Source of the DNA: Acinetobacter suaedae
Lineage (GTDB): Bacteria; Pseudomonadota; Gammaproteobacteria; Pseudomonadales; Moraxellaceae
Assembly: GCF_008630915.1 (NCBI RefSeq)
Contig: NZ_CP043909.1
Location: 1,984,001 to 2,048,000, forward strand
Length of the DNA stretch: 64,000 nt
Direction of reading: 5' to 3'
Position numbers and translations under genes: made by a program. The notes beneath the pieces were generated by a model, which searched no databases, was not told where the DNA came from, and saw nothing but the letters and a program-made list of their open reading frames with translations. Position 1 is the stretch's first letter. Every line of letters starts with the position of its first letter. Positions 9,280-17,750 of this stretch are shown here, piece by piece.

Positions 9280-9302
9280 CTTTAGAAATCATGATTCTAA
9301 AG
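9280..9302. promoter_or_regulatory. Dyad adjoining the Fur-like site
   Basis: Perfect 8-bp arms CTTTAGAA and TTCTAAAG surround a 7-bp centre, 2 bp from the Fur-like sequence. It may be a second operator for the lipase gene or for the divergent exonuclease gene. Confidence 0.4.
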
Positions 9303-9481
9303 TCATATTATCTTCACAAGAATTACGCCTAATCACACTTTATTTCAAGTTTTTTTAATTTTGATTTCTATTTATCCATAACAGCGCTCAAACTTGAGGA
9401 ATTCAATCTTCTAACTCATATTCAAACTCATTTTCTTGTAAGATAAGTGCATCTATTCAACTTCAATTGAGTCAACTTTAT

Positions 9482-10174
9482 ATGCAAACCATTATTCTAG
9501 ATACTGAAACACATACACTAAATGGTTTGCCGATTGAAATCGCCTATGCGCCTATCGAAATTGAAAGTGGCAAACTGAGTTTAGATAAGAAAAAAATTTT
9601 TGATCAGTTATATCAAGTTGGTCAACCGATATCCTTTGCAGCAATGGCTGTCCATCATATTTTAGAATCTGATCTGGTAGATCAACCTTTTTATAATGAA
9701 TTCCAACTCCCAACAGAAACAACTTATATTATTGGTCACAATGTTGATTATGACATCGCAGCAATCGCACGTTGTGGTGTGGAAATATCTCATTTAAAAC
9801 CCATCTGTACGCTTGCATTGGCACGACATGTCTGGCCTGATGCTGAGGCGCATAACATTTCAGCATTAATTTACTTAATTTCCAAAGGCAGCGATAAAGC
9901 AAGAGAAATGCTAAAAGGCGCACATCGTGCAGATGCAGATATCATTTTAACTGCTAATATTTTGATGCATATCATCCACCAACTTGATATTCAAAATATC
10001 GAACAACTTTATACTGCATCAGAAGAAGCTCGCATTCCGAAATCGATTACTTTTGGGAAGCACAAAGGCACTGCGATTCAAGATTTGCCTACAGATTATG
10101 TGCAATGGTTGCTTCGTCAAGATGACCTTGATGTCTATTTACGTAAAGCACTAGAAACGCAGTTGATGAAATAA
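9482..10174 (+). CDS. DEDD-type 3'-5' exonuclease with C-terminal DUF3820-like domain
   Basis: 230 residues from the ATG at 9482; a TTG 15 bp upstream is possible. The exonuclease core shows the metal-binding DTET near the start (residues 7-10), HNVDYDIAAI in the middle and HRADADI at the end, the pattern of DEDDh exonucleases related to the DNA polymerase III epsilon subunit. The last ~40 residues (FGKHKGT ... DYVQWLLRQ) match the DUF3820 putative quorum-sensing-regulated virulence factor domain, often found on such exonucleases. The natural substrate is unknown. Confidence 0.8.
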   Translation: MQTIILDTETHTLNGLPIEIAYAPIEIESGKLSLDKKKIFDQLYQVGQPISFAAMAVHHILESDLVDQPFYNEFQLPTETTYIIGHNVDYDIAAIARCGVEISHLKPICTLALARHVWPDAEAHNISALIYLISKGSDKAREMLKGAHRADADIILTANILMHIIHQLDIQNIEQLYTASEEARIPKSITFGKHKGTAIQDLPTDYVQWLLRQDDLDVYLRKALETQLMK

Positions 10175-10258
10175 TCGGATTAAGTTTCGAGATTCAACTC
10201 ATCATCAATTCAAAGATTGGGCAATTGAAAGAATAATAGATATAAAAAATTATAATTT

Positions 10259-10334
10259 TGGTGCGCTCAGCGGGACTCGAACCCACGCCACAGGCTTCGG
10301 AGACCTGTACTCTATCCTGTTGAGCTATGAGCGC
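10259..10334 (-). tRNA. tRNA-Arg (anticodon CCG)
   Basis: The minus strand folds as a 76-nt cloverleaf with the CCA end encoded. The acceptor pair is GCGCTCA with TGAGCGC, the anticodon stem CAGGT/GCCTG holds the loop CTCCGAA with anticodon CCG, and the T arm is GTGGG-TTCGAGT-CCCGC. It reads the rare arginine codon CGG. It stands alone between the exonuclease and the ABC transporter genes. Confidence 0.95.
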
Positions 10335-10609
10335 ATGCGAGCCACATCATAGGCAAAAAAAACATATTGGTAAATATATCCTCTTAAACAAACTCATCTC
10401 TTGCCTAATAAAACAACAATTTCTTACTTCAAAACATAAATTTGTTTCTTTTATAAGGAAATCAAACTAAAAGACGACTCATTCTTTCTCTATTATTTTC
10501 CAAAAATACACCGTTCCATTTTTAACACAGCATAAACCTATTTTTCTACTTGGTTTATTTTTTCATATCGATCAGAATACCCGTTCTATTTAATAACGTG
10601 AGACGTTTT

Positions 10610-11545
10610 ATGACTGATGCTTTGGTATTAAGCGATTTGTCCAAAACTTATCGTAATGGTTTTCAGGCGTTAAAAGGTATCAATTTAACTGTGCCTGAGG
10701 GTGAATTCTATGCATTATTAGGACCTAATGGTGCAGGTAAATCAACCACGATCGGCATCATCAGCTCACTAACCAAAAAAACATCGGGTTCAGTTGAGAT
10801 CTTTGGTCACAACTTGGACACACACCCTTCACATGCAAAACAATGTTTAGGTGTTGTGCCACAAGAATTCAATTTCGGTCAATTTGAAAAGACCTTTGAT
10901 ATCTTGGTAACACAAGCTGGCTACTATGGCATTCCTAGAAAGTTAGCTGAACAGCGTGCAGAATATTATTTAGAAAAACTCGGACTTTGGGAAAAGCGTA
11001 ATATCCAATCACGTATGCTTTCAGGTGGTATGAAACGTCGCTTGATGATCGCGCGTGCCATGATGCATGAACCGAAACTGCTTATCCTCGACGAACCTAC
11101 TGCTGGTGTCGACATTGAATTACGTCGCTCAATGTGGGATTTTCTAACAGAGATGAACGAAAAAGGCACATCTATTATTCTTACGACACATTACCTAGAA
11201 GAAGCTGAAATGTTGTGTCGTCGAATTGCGATCATTGACCGAGGTGTAATTAAAGAAGATACCTCAATGAAAGGTTTCCTCAATCAACTCAATGAAGAAT
11301 CATTCATTTGTGATTTGGCTGATCCAATAAATCGCATGGATCTAAATATTATTGGTTTCAAATTTAACTTAATTGACCCAGTCACTCTCGAAGTAACAAT
11401 GGATAAAGCACATAGCATGAATGATTTATTTTTGTTATTGCAATCTCAGAATATACAAGTCAGCAGTATGCGCAATAAGTCTAATCGCTTAGAAGAACTA
11501 TTCGTCAAAATGGTTGAGAAAAACCTCACAGGAGCGGATCAATGA
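10610..11545 (+). CDS. ABC-2 type exporter ATP-binding protein (YadG-like)
   Basis: 311 residues from the ATG at 10610; the open frame runs 60 bp further upstream without a family match. The Walker A motif is GPNGAGKST near residue 40, the signature LSGGMKRRL near 140, and Walker B LLILDEPTAG follows. The sequence is close to the YadG group of ABC-2 exporters. It energises the permease encoded next, with which it overlaps by ATGA. The substrate is not known. It heads a four-gene set with queF. Confidence 0.9.
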   Translation: MTDALVLSDLSKTYRNGFQALKGINLTVPEGEFYALLGPNGAGKSTTIGIISSLTKKTSGSVEIFGHNLDTHPSHAKQCLGVVPQEFNFGQFEKTFDILVTQAGYYGIPRKLAEQRAEYYLEKLGLWEKRNIQSRMLSGGMKRRLMIARAMMHEPKLLILDEPTAGVDIELRRSMWDFLTEMNEKGTSIILTTHYLEEAEMLCRRIAIIDRGVIKEDTSMKGFLNQLNEESFICDLADPINRMDLNIIGFKFNLIDPVTLEVTMDKAHSMNDLFLLLQSQNIQVSSMRNKSNRLEELFVKMVEKNLTGADQ

Positions 11546-12315
11546 ACTTTAGTCAGTTACGAACCGCACTGTGGACTTTAGTTGTTAAAGAAATTCGTCG
11601 CTTTATGCGTATTTGGCCTCAAACCCTACTCCCACCTGCGATTACAATGAGTTTATATTTTGTGATTTTCGGAAATTTAGTGGGTTCACGCATTGGGGAA
11701 ATGGGTGGCTTTAGCTATATGCAATTTATTGTGCCAGGCTTGATTATGATGGCAATCATCACAAACAGTTATGCCAACGTCTCTTCAAGTTTCTTTAGTG
11801 CAAAATTCCAAAAAAGTATTGAAGAACTGATTATGAGTCCAGTGCCATTGCATCTAATCCTTTGGGGTTATGTGATTGGTGGTGTCTGTCGCGGTGTTTT
11901 AGTTGGGTTGATTGTAACCTTGATGAGTCTATTCTTTACTCAACTAGAAATTTATAATTTCTTCGTGACAATATATACCGTCATTATTACCTCATTATTA
12001 TTCTCTCTTGGCGGTTTTATTAATGCTGTCTACGCAAAGTCGTTTGATGATATCTCGATCATTCCAACCTTTGTATTAACACCACTCACTTATTTAGGTG
12101 GCGTGTTTTATGCGATTAGTGCATTAAGCCCATTTTGGCAAAACTTATCCTTAATTAATCCGATTGTGTATATGGTCAATGCTTTCCGCTTTGGCATTTT
12201 GGGACACAGTGATGTCAATGTTTCCTTCTCTTTAGGCATTGTGACACTTTGCTGTCTTGTTTTGTATGCAATCGCTTATCATTTATTGGCTCGTGGTTCA
12301 GGAATGCGTGAATGA
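11542..12315 (+). CDS. ABC-2 type exporter permease (YadH-like)
   Basis: 257 residues with about six hydrophobic segments, typical of ABC-2 permeases (YadH type), including the conserved ... PTFVLTPLTYLGGVFY region near residue 175. It forms the membrane channel for the ATPase encoded immediately upstream. Start and stop codons overlap both neighbours (ATGA at each junction), so the trio is translated as one coupled unit. The exported substrate is unknown. Confidence 0.9.
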   Translation: MNFSQLRTALWTLVVKEIRRFMRIWPQTLLPPAITMSLYFVIFGNLVGSRIGEMGGFSYMQFIVPGLIMMAIITNSYANVSSSFFSAKFQKSIEELIMSPVPLHLILWGYVIGGVCRGVLVGLIVTLMSLFFTQLEIYNFFVTIYTVIITSLLFSLGGFINAVYAKSFDDISIIPTFVLTPLTYLGGVFYAISALSPFWQNLSLINPIVYMVNAFRFGILGHSDVNVSFSLGIVTLCCLVLYAIAYHLLARGSGMRE

Positions 12316-13127
12316 GTGTTGAACATTCTCAATTGGGTAAAGAAACCCAGTACCCAACTCAATATCAGCCAGAGGTTTTATTTCCAATCTCTCGCGCTGA
12401 ATCTCGTCAACAATATGCTGATGTTGAAGGGATCACTCAAGGTAAAGACTGGTGGCATGTATTTGAAATTTCATGGCTCAATCAGTTAGGCCTACCTCAG
12501 GTTGCAATTGGTCGTTTGACACTACCTGCTAGCTCACCCAATTTGATTGAATCGAAGTCGCTAAAACTTTATTTCAATAGCTTGAACTTCACAAAGTTTG
12601 ATTCAAAAGAAGCGCTCATCGAAACTGTTGAGCGTGATTTATCCTCTGCTGCAGGTGCAAAAATTGAGCTGCAACTTTTTCAAGTTGATGATTTAGAGAT
12701 TTCAAAACCCCAAGGGATCTGTATCGATGATCTGGTTCCCGAGCGCTTATCTGAACATCCTGACCCAACTTTGCTGCAGCTAGATACAACAACTGAAGAT
12801 GACGTCGAGATCACGCTATACTCGCATTTATTAAGAAGTAATTGTCCTGTCACTGGTCAACCTGACTGGGGTACGATTTTTATCCGTTTTCAAGGCAAAA
12901 AACCTTGTTATCGCAGCCTATTAGCTTATATTATCTCCTACCGTCAGCATAATGGTTTTCATGAGCAATGTGTTGAGCAAATATTTGCTGACATTTGGAA
13001 GCTGCTCAAACCTCAGAAACTGATGGTCTATGCGACTTATACTCGTCGAGGTGGATTGGATATTAATCCATGTCGAGTATCTGATTTGTCATGGATGCCT
13101 GAGCCAATTCGCTTGGCACGACAATAA
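12312..13127 (+). CDS. queF: NADPH-dependent 7-cyano-7-deazaguanine reductase
   Basis: 271 residues, the long two-domain (E. coli YqcD-like) form. The catalytic cysteine is in SNCPVTGQPDWGT near residue 178, and the substrate-binding FHEQCVEQ follows near 217. QueF reduces preQ0 to preQ1, which is put into tRNA wobble positions on the way to queuosine. It overlaps the YadH-like permease gene by 4 bp. No other queuosine gene is in the window. Confidence 0.95.
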   Translation: MSVEHSQLGKETQYPTQYQPEVLFPISRAESRQQYADVEGITQGKDWWHVFEISWLNQLGLPQVAIGRLTLPASSPNLIESKSLKLYFNSLNFTKFDSKEALIETVERDLSSAAGAKIELQLFQVDDLEISKPQGICIDDLVPERLSEHPDPTLLQLDTTTEDDVEITLYSHLLRSNCPVTGQPDWGTIFIRFQGKKPCYRSLLAYIISYRQHNGFHEQCVEQIFADIWKLLKPQKLMVYATYTRRGGLDINPCRVSDLSWMPEPIRLARQ

Positions 13128-13160
13128 AACGAATAAATTTGATATAGAGGACGTTTTTCA

Positions 13161-13820
13161 ATGACCAGTTATTTCGGTATTCTTCCATCAGAAAGCTTGA
13201 GTAAAGATATTCAACTTGCACAAGCCAATCGTGACAGCAAAGAACCACAATACCCTTTGCGTGACAAGATCTCACTGCAGCTGACCGATGAGTTAATCGA
13301 TACCATGTTGGTTCATCTGGTTCAACAATTTCCGCCAAGTGAAAAACGTGATACGACTGAAGGACTAGCGATTAAAATCCGTGGTATTGTCGAAACCTTG
13401 ATGAAACAGCTTCTCGGCAAAGCATCAAATGAACAAGTTTTAGAATCTTTAGCCTTTATGGAAAAGAGTCTGTTTATTGACAATGATGGTAAGCAACGTA
13501 TTGGTACAGTTTTACCAGACAGCTTAGTTGCAGAGATGAAGAAAAGCTTTGCTGAAGTTCAAGCAGGTAATGGTAAAGCTCAGCGTGACGCTTTAACCCA
13601 ACAATTTAAATCTTTCGCTGATGCACTTATCCAACACTTTATGACTGAGTACAACAAAACACTTGGTCTAGGTATGGTTAAACGTGGTGTGGCAAGCGTA
13701 GCAACTAGCGGTGTTGAAACAGCTGTACATATCGTTATCAAAAAACTTATTCCAAGTTTAAGTCAAGCTGAGTTAGAAGTATTTACCAAACACTTTGATC
13801 AGTTGTTGATTCAAAAATAA
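13161..13820 (+). CDS. Unknown soluble helical protein downstream of queF
   Basis: 219 residues, no signal peptide, no clear membrane segment, and no family I recognise. The sequence looks mostly alpha-helical, with a mid region of charged helices (about residues 60-150) and a conserved-looking GMVKRGVASVATSGVETAVHIVIKK stretch only partly hydrophobic near 180. It starts 33 bp after queF with a GAGG ribosome site and is followed by a strong terminator, so it is probably the last gene of the yadG-yadH-queF operon. Function cannot be stated. Confidence 0.75.
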   Translation: MTSYFGILPSESLSKDIQLAQANRDSKEPQYPLRDKISLQLTDELIDTMLVHLVQQFPPSEKRDTTEGLAIKIRGIVETLMKQLLGKASNEQVLESLAFMEKSLFIDNDGKQRIGTVLPDSLVAEMKKSFAEVQAGNGKAQRDALTQQFKSFADALIQHFMTEYNKTLGLGMVKRGVASVATSGVETAVHIVIKKLIPSLSQAELEVFTKHFDQLLIQK

Positions 13821-13835
13821 GCTAACATTCATATC

Positions 13836-13867
13836 AAAGCGACGGTTGTAAAATCGTCGCTTTTTTT
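13836..13867 (+). terminator. Terminator of the queF operon
   Basis: GCGACGGTT pairs with AATCGTCGC (one wobble) around a 4-nt loop, followed by seven T residues. Confidence 0.9.
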
Positions 13868-13973
13868 ATGCCAATTTAGAATCCAGAAGTGTCACAATTT
13901 CTAAATTTTCATTGTCTAAATCAGCGTTTATGTTAGCATTCCCAAAGCCTTGATTTACCTGATCTAGAATCGC

Positions 13974-15116
13974 ATGTCTCCAAGCTCTCAATACAAATTT
14001 TTACGTCAAGCACCACGTGATGGCTTAAGCACAGCGACACAGCCCTCTCGTTGGCAACAACTGCATATCGACCCATGGCTTAGTCTTTTTTTGATTTTAA
14101 ATGCCATACTTGGGTTGACCATCTTATATAGTGCCTCGGCACAAAATATTGGCTTAGTAAGTAGACAAGCAATCAGTTTTTGCATAGGTTTTGTGGTCAT
14201 GTTTAGCTTGGCGCAAATCCCCCCAAAAGTGTATCAAGCATTTTCACCCTATTTTTATGCTTTCGGCGTTTTGTCTTTACTTGCTGTAATGATTTTCGGT
14301 GAAGTGCGTATGGGGGCACAGCGTTGGATCGATATCCCTGGTTTTGGAAGCGTACAACCCAGTGAGTTTATGAAAATTGGCATGCCAATGATGATCGCTT
14401 GGTTTTTATCTCGTAAAGCCCTTCCACCTAGTTTCTCTCAGGTTTTTCTATCACTTATCCTGATTCTGATTCCTTTTGTACTGATTGCTGAACAGCCCGA
14501 TCTAGGCACATCATTATTGGTGATTGCAAGTGGAATTTTTGTACTTTTCTTGAGTGGTTTATCTTGGAAACTAATTGCCGCTGCTGCGGGTGCTGTTGCG
14601 ATCGTGATCCCAATTGCATGGCACTTCTTACTACACAATTATCAACGGCAACGTGTACTAACTTTATTAAACCCTGAAGCAGATGCTTTAGGCACAGGTT
14701 GGAACATTATTCAGTCGAAAACAGCGATTGGCTCAGGTGGTTTTTCTGGAAAAGGTTTTTTAGAGGGTACCCAGTCACATCTACATTTTTTACCAGAAGG
14801 TCACACAGACTTCATCATTGCCGCCTATTCAGAAGAATTTGGTTTAATTGGTGTGACACTGCTGATCCTTTTGTATTTCGCAATTATTTTTAGAACTTTT
14901 CAAATTGGTTTACAAAGTTTCCATAACTATGGTCGTCTAGTTGCTGGCGCATTTGGTTTGTCATTTTTTGTTTATGTATTTGTAAATGCAGGCATGGTCA
15001 GTGGTATTTTACCTGTAGTGGGCGTGCCGTTGCCTTTTATGAGTTACGGCGGGACTGCAATTATTACACTTATGGCGACTTTTGGACTGGTTATGTCTAT
15101 TCATACGCATCGATAA
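13974..15116 (+). CDS. rodA: Rod-shape peptidoglycan polymerase RodA
   Basis: 380 residues with about ten transmembrane segments and the SEDS-family motifs: the QPDLGTSLL region near residue 173, the GLGTGW-like LGTGWNIIQS loop near 240, FLPEGHTDFI near 272, and the C-terminal VGVPLPFMSYGG. RodA is the inner-membrane glycosyltransferase that, with PBP2, polymerises lipid II during elongation. mltB follows 19 bp later and rlpA after a gap, a common order in this class. The PBP2 gene is not in the window. Confidence 0.95.
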   Translation: MSPSSQYKFLRQAPRDGLSTATQPSRWQQLHIDPWLSLFLILNAILGLTILYSASAQNIGLVSRQAISFCIGFVVMFSLAQIPPKVYQAFSPYFYAFGVLSLLAVMIFGEVRMGAQRWIDIPGFGSVQPSEFMKIGMPMMIAWFLSRKALPPSFSQVFLSLILILIPFVLIAEQPDLGTSLLVIASGIFVLFLSGLSWKLIAAAAGAVAIVIPIAWHFLLHNYQRQRVLTLLNPEADALGTGWNIIQSKTAIGSGGFSGKGFLEGTQSHLHFLPEGHTDFIIAAYSEEFGLIGVTLLILLYFAIIFRTFQIGLQSFHNYGRLVAGAFGLSFFVYVFVNAGMVSGILPVVGVPLPFMSYGGTAIITLMATFGLVMSIHTHR

Positions 15117-15135
15117 CGAGGAATTTCATAAACAT

Positions 15136-16137
15136 ATGTTGAATAACACTTTAAATAAAACAGTTCGATTTCTTAGCTTAAGTGCAGGTTTATTCTTAAG
15201 CTGTAATTGGGTACATGCCAATGAGTTTTACTCCCACCCTAACTATTCAGCGTTTAAGCAAAAAACGATGTCAACTTATGGCTTGAGTAGCGAGCAAGTT
15301 GATACAGCCATGAGCGGTGCACGTAACCTACCGAACATTTTAAATATCATGACCCGTCCTGGTGAAAGTAAACCTTGGTACGAGTATCGATCAATGTTCT
15401 TGGTTGAGGGTACAATTCAACGTGGTATCCGCTTTAAAAATCAGTATGAAGATGCTCTAAATCGCGCAGAACAGCAATTTGGTGTGCCTAAAGCGGTCAT
15501 CCTCGGTATTCTAGGTGTAGAAACAGGTTATGGAGCCAATAAAGGTTCTTTCGTTACACGTGATGCTTTAGCAACCTTGGCTTTTGGTTACCCACGTCGA
15601 GCTGACTACTTCAGTGATGAATTGTCAGCGCTCATCGCATGGACTTACAAAGAAGGTTATCCAACCAATAGCATCGTAGGTTCATATGCTGGTGCAATCG
15701 GTTACCCACAGTTTATGCCAAGTAATATCCAAAAACTGGGCGTCGATTACGATGGTAATGGTCACATTGATTTAAGAAATTCTGCTGTTGATGCTATAGG
15801 ATCAATTGCAAATTATTTAGCTAAACATGGCTGGGAACGTGATCGCCCGATTGGCTTTCCAGCACGTTATCTTGGAAATGATCCAGAAAGTATCATTGCA
15901 AAAGATTTAACAATGCCTACGCCTTATGGTGAGTTAAAACGACTTGGGATTACACCTGTTAATCCACTCGTCAAAATTGATGATCTTGATCTAGTGAATG
16001 TCATTCAGCTGCAAGATCGTTCTGGTCCAATTTATTACATTACTTACCCAAATTTCCAAGTCATTACGACCTATAACAGAAGCCGTATGTACGCAACTGC
16101 TGTATGGTTATTAGGCACTGAAGTAGCTAGTCGATAG
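15136..16137 (+). CDS. mltB: Membrane-bound-type lytic murein transglycosylase B
   Basis: 333 residues from the ATG at 15136. A signal peptide covers about residues 1-26 (ending VHA). There is a cysteine at the end of the hydrophobic run, but the lipobox is poor, so the protein may be periplasmic rather than lipidated. The catalytic glutamate is in GILGVETGYGANKG, and AIGYPQFMPSN plus the DYDGNGHIDL calcium-loop-like segment are typical of MltB/SltB. It cleaves glycan strands, forming 1,6-anhydro-muramic acid ends. It is in one unit with rodA. The terminator stem starts inside its last codons. Confidence 0.92.
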   Translation: MLNNTLNKTVRFLSLSAGLFLSCNWVHANEFYSHPNYSAFKQKTMSTYGLSSEQVDTAMSGARNLPNILNIMTRPGESKPWYEYRSMFLVEGTIQRGIRFKNQYEDALNRAEQQFGVPKAVILGILGVETGYGANKGSFVTRDALATLAFGYPRRADYFSDELSALIAWTYKEGYPTNSIVGSYAGAIGYPQFMPSNIQKLGVDYDGNGHIDLRNSAVDAIGSIANYLAKHGWERDRPIGFPARYLGNDPESIIAKDLTMPTPYGELKRLGITPVNPLVKIDDLDLVNVIQLQDRSGPIYYITYPNFQVITTYNRSRMYATAVWLLGTEVASR

Positions 16138-16148
16138 ACTAGCTTTTT
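16125..16148 (+). terminator. Terminator embedded in the mltB 3' end
   Basis: AGCTAGTC and GACTAGCT form an 8-bp stem with a GATA loop followed by T residues. The stem begins inside the coding sequence and the TAG stop spans the loop and descending arm. Confidence 0.75.
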
Positions 16149-16470
16149 AAGACTTTACAAAAAGTCAATAAAAAAAATATGGGCAAAGCACACTAAATCA
16201 GCAAAATTCATATTTTGTTACAATATTGGTTAATAATTAATCAATATTTGTGTGTTTTTGTACTTTTTGTTGCTATTTATCTCCAATGACTAGACACACT
16301 TCGTTTGCGATGAATATTATCCACACCAAGTGAACGGGCCGTTAAAACGCATAAAATGGTTAAAACTGCCCTCCAAATTGCAAATTGCAAAAGTGAATAA
16401 TTAGACATGTGCACTATATTTCAGGTTGTTTTGTTGAAGTAGAAAAGCATGTTCTCTAGGAGTTTATACA
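16138..16470. other. 333-bp AT-rich gap upstream of rlpA
   Basis: No credible ORF or RNA gene. It contains the tail of the mltB terminator and a 25-bp near-palindrome at 16223-16247 with arms ATATTGGTTAAT and ATTAATCAATAT (one G-T mismatch, 1-bp centre). The rlpA promoter is presumably in the second half, but I cannot place it with confidence. Confidence 0.4.
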
Positions 16471-17082
16471 ATGCAGTTTTCGCTAAAATATATTCTAGCG
16501 CTGACGGCAGGCTTAAGTTTAAGCCCGTTACATGCTGAAATGGTTCAGTCTACATCGTTGAACAGTGATGTTGAAGGTTCTAATTTAGCAGCCCGCGTTC
16601 TTAGCAAAGATTCTCAAAATTTTAATTCGCGTCTTTCAAACGTAAATAGTCTTTCAATCACTGAGCGCTCAGGTGATCAAGTACGTCGCCAAACGATCGC
16701 TGCTAAAATTGATATCCCTGAAGAAGAGCCTTCAGTGATTGAAAAACTGAATACAGTTGCATCGAACACTGTACGTAAGTTTAGTCAAACTGGTGTTGCT
16801 TCTTGGTATGGTCGTCAATTCCATGGCCGTAAAACAGCAAGTGGTGAAACATTTGATATGAATGCAATGACCGCTGCTCATCGTAGCCTACCGCTCAACT
16901 GCTATATCCGTGTAACGAACAAGGACAATGGCAAAAGCGTAGTAGTTAAGGTAAATGATCGTGGTCCTTTCCATGGTAACCGCGTATTAGACTTATCTTA
17001 TGGTGCTGCAAAGCAAATCGGTATTACTAATGCTGGACTTGCTAAAGTAAGCATCGAACGTGTTGATGGTCCAAATTCATAA
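16471..17082 (+). CDS. RlpA-family protein (double-psi beta-barrel)
   Basis: 203 residues with a signal peptide (residues 1-22, ending LHAE). The double-psi beta-barrel occupies about residues 108-200, with GVASWYG, FHGRKTASGE, FDMNAMTAAH and VKVNDRGPF, the hallmarks of RlpA-type septal lytic transglycosylases. Unlike the E. coli protein it has no lipobox cysteine and no C-terminal SPOR domain, so it is probably a soluble periplasmic form. The position after rodA-mltB fits a role in peptidoglycan remodelling. Whether it is enzymatically active is not shown by sequence. Confidence 0.88.
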   Translation: MQFSLKYILALTAGLSLSPLHAEMVQSTSLNSDVEGSNLAARVLSKDSQNFNSRLSNVNSLSITERSGDQVRRQTIAAKIDIPEEEPSVIEKLNTVASNTVRKFSQTGVASWYGRQFHGRKTASGETFDMNAMTAAHRSLPLNCYIRVTNKDNGKSVVVKVNDRGPFHGNRVLDLSYGAAKQIGITNAGLAKVSIERVDGPNS

Positions 17083-17105
17083 GTTTTGCCTCTCAACAGA
17101 ATCCT

Positions 17106-17130
17106 AAAGCCACCTTGTGTGGCTTTTTTT
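17106..17130 (+). terminator. Terminator of the rlpA-like gene
   Basis: AAAGCCAC and GTGGCTTT pair around a short CTTGT loop, followed by a T run. Confidence 0.85.
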
Positions 17131-17233
17131 ATTGCAACCGCCACCAGATACTACCCTCAATCATTTTTGACGCTAAAGCTGTTCTTCGGTATATTGAAAA
17201 AACTAAAAAAAATATTATTGCAAGGAGTGCGTT

Positions 17234-17686
17234 GTGAAATCGATCGATGAATGGTTTGAGGAATATAGCGACAGCCATCAAAATCAAACCAATAAGAAAA
17301 TCCATTGGGTTTGCGTTCCAGCAATCCTGTTTTCGATTATTGGGATCCTAGCGCATTTCAGCACTCTGCTCACAGCTCTATTGCTTGTGCTCACTTTAGT
17401 TTTTTACGCACGTTTAGATATTGTACTTGCGGTCGCGATGGCTGCACTTCTCGCAGTAATGGCATGGTTAATCATCATTCTTCCAGTCGGTGTCGGCTTT
17501 TATATTGGGATCTTTGTCATTGCTTGGATCGGTCAATTTTATGGACATAAAATTGAAGGTAAGAAGCCATCATTCTTCAAAGACCTACAATTCCTTCTGA
17601 TTGGCCCTGTATGGTGTATGGATGCTTATTTAGCTAAAGTCCTACCTAAATGGAAACTTCGTCAAAAATCAGCGATTACAAGCTGA
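17234..17686 (+). CDS. Mpo1/DUF962-family membrane protein
   Basis: 150 residues starting at a GTG with an AAGGAG ribosome site. Four hydrophobic segments lie between residues 27 and 105. The N-terminal DEWFEEYSDSHQN, IHWVCVPAI and the later GHKIEGKKPSFFKDLQFLLIGPVW segment are characteristic of the DUF962 family, whose yeast member Mpo1 is an iron-dependent dioxygenase acting on 2-hydroxy fatty acids. The conserved histidines are present. The bacterial substrate is not known. It stands as a single gene converging on the DUF3465 gene. Confidence 0.85.
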   Translation: MKSIDEWFEEYSDSHQNQTNKKIHWVCVPAILFSIIGILAHFSTLLTALLLVLTLVFYARLDIVLAVAMAALLAVMAWLIIILPVGVGFYIGIFVIAWIGQFYGHKIEGKKPSFFKDLQFLLIGPVWCMDAYLAKVLPKWKLRQKSAITS

Positions 17687-17705
17687 TTTAGCGCATATCT
17701 TTCTA

Positions 17706-17736
17706 GACAAGGTCTGTTACATAGACAGACCCTGTC
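17706..17736. other. Hairpin without T tract between convergent genes
   Basis: GACAAGGTCTGT and ACAGACCCTGTC pair at 11 of 12 positions around a 7-nt loop. Neither side has a T run, so it is not a textbook intrinsic terminator, although it lies where both convergent genes should end. Confidence 0.45.
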
Positions 17737-17750
17737 ATTATTAGAAGAAT

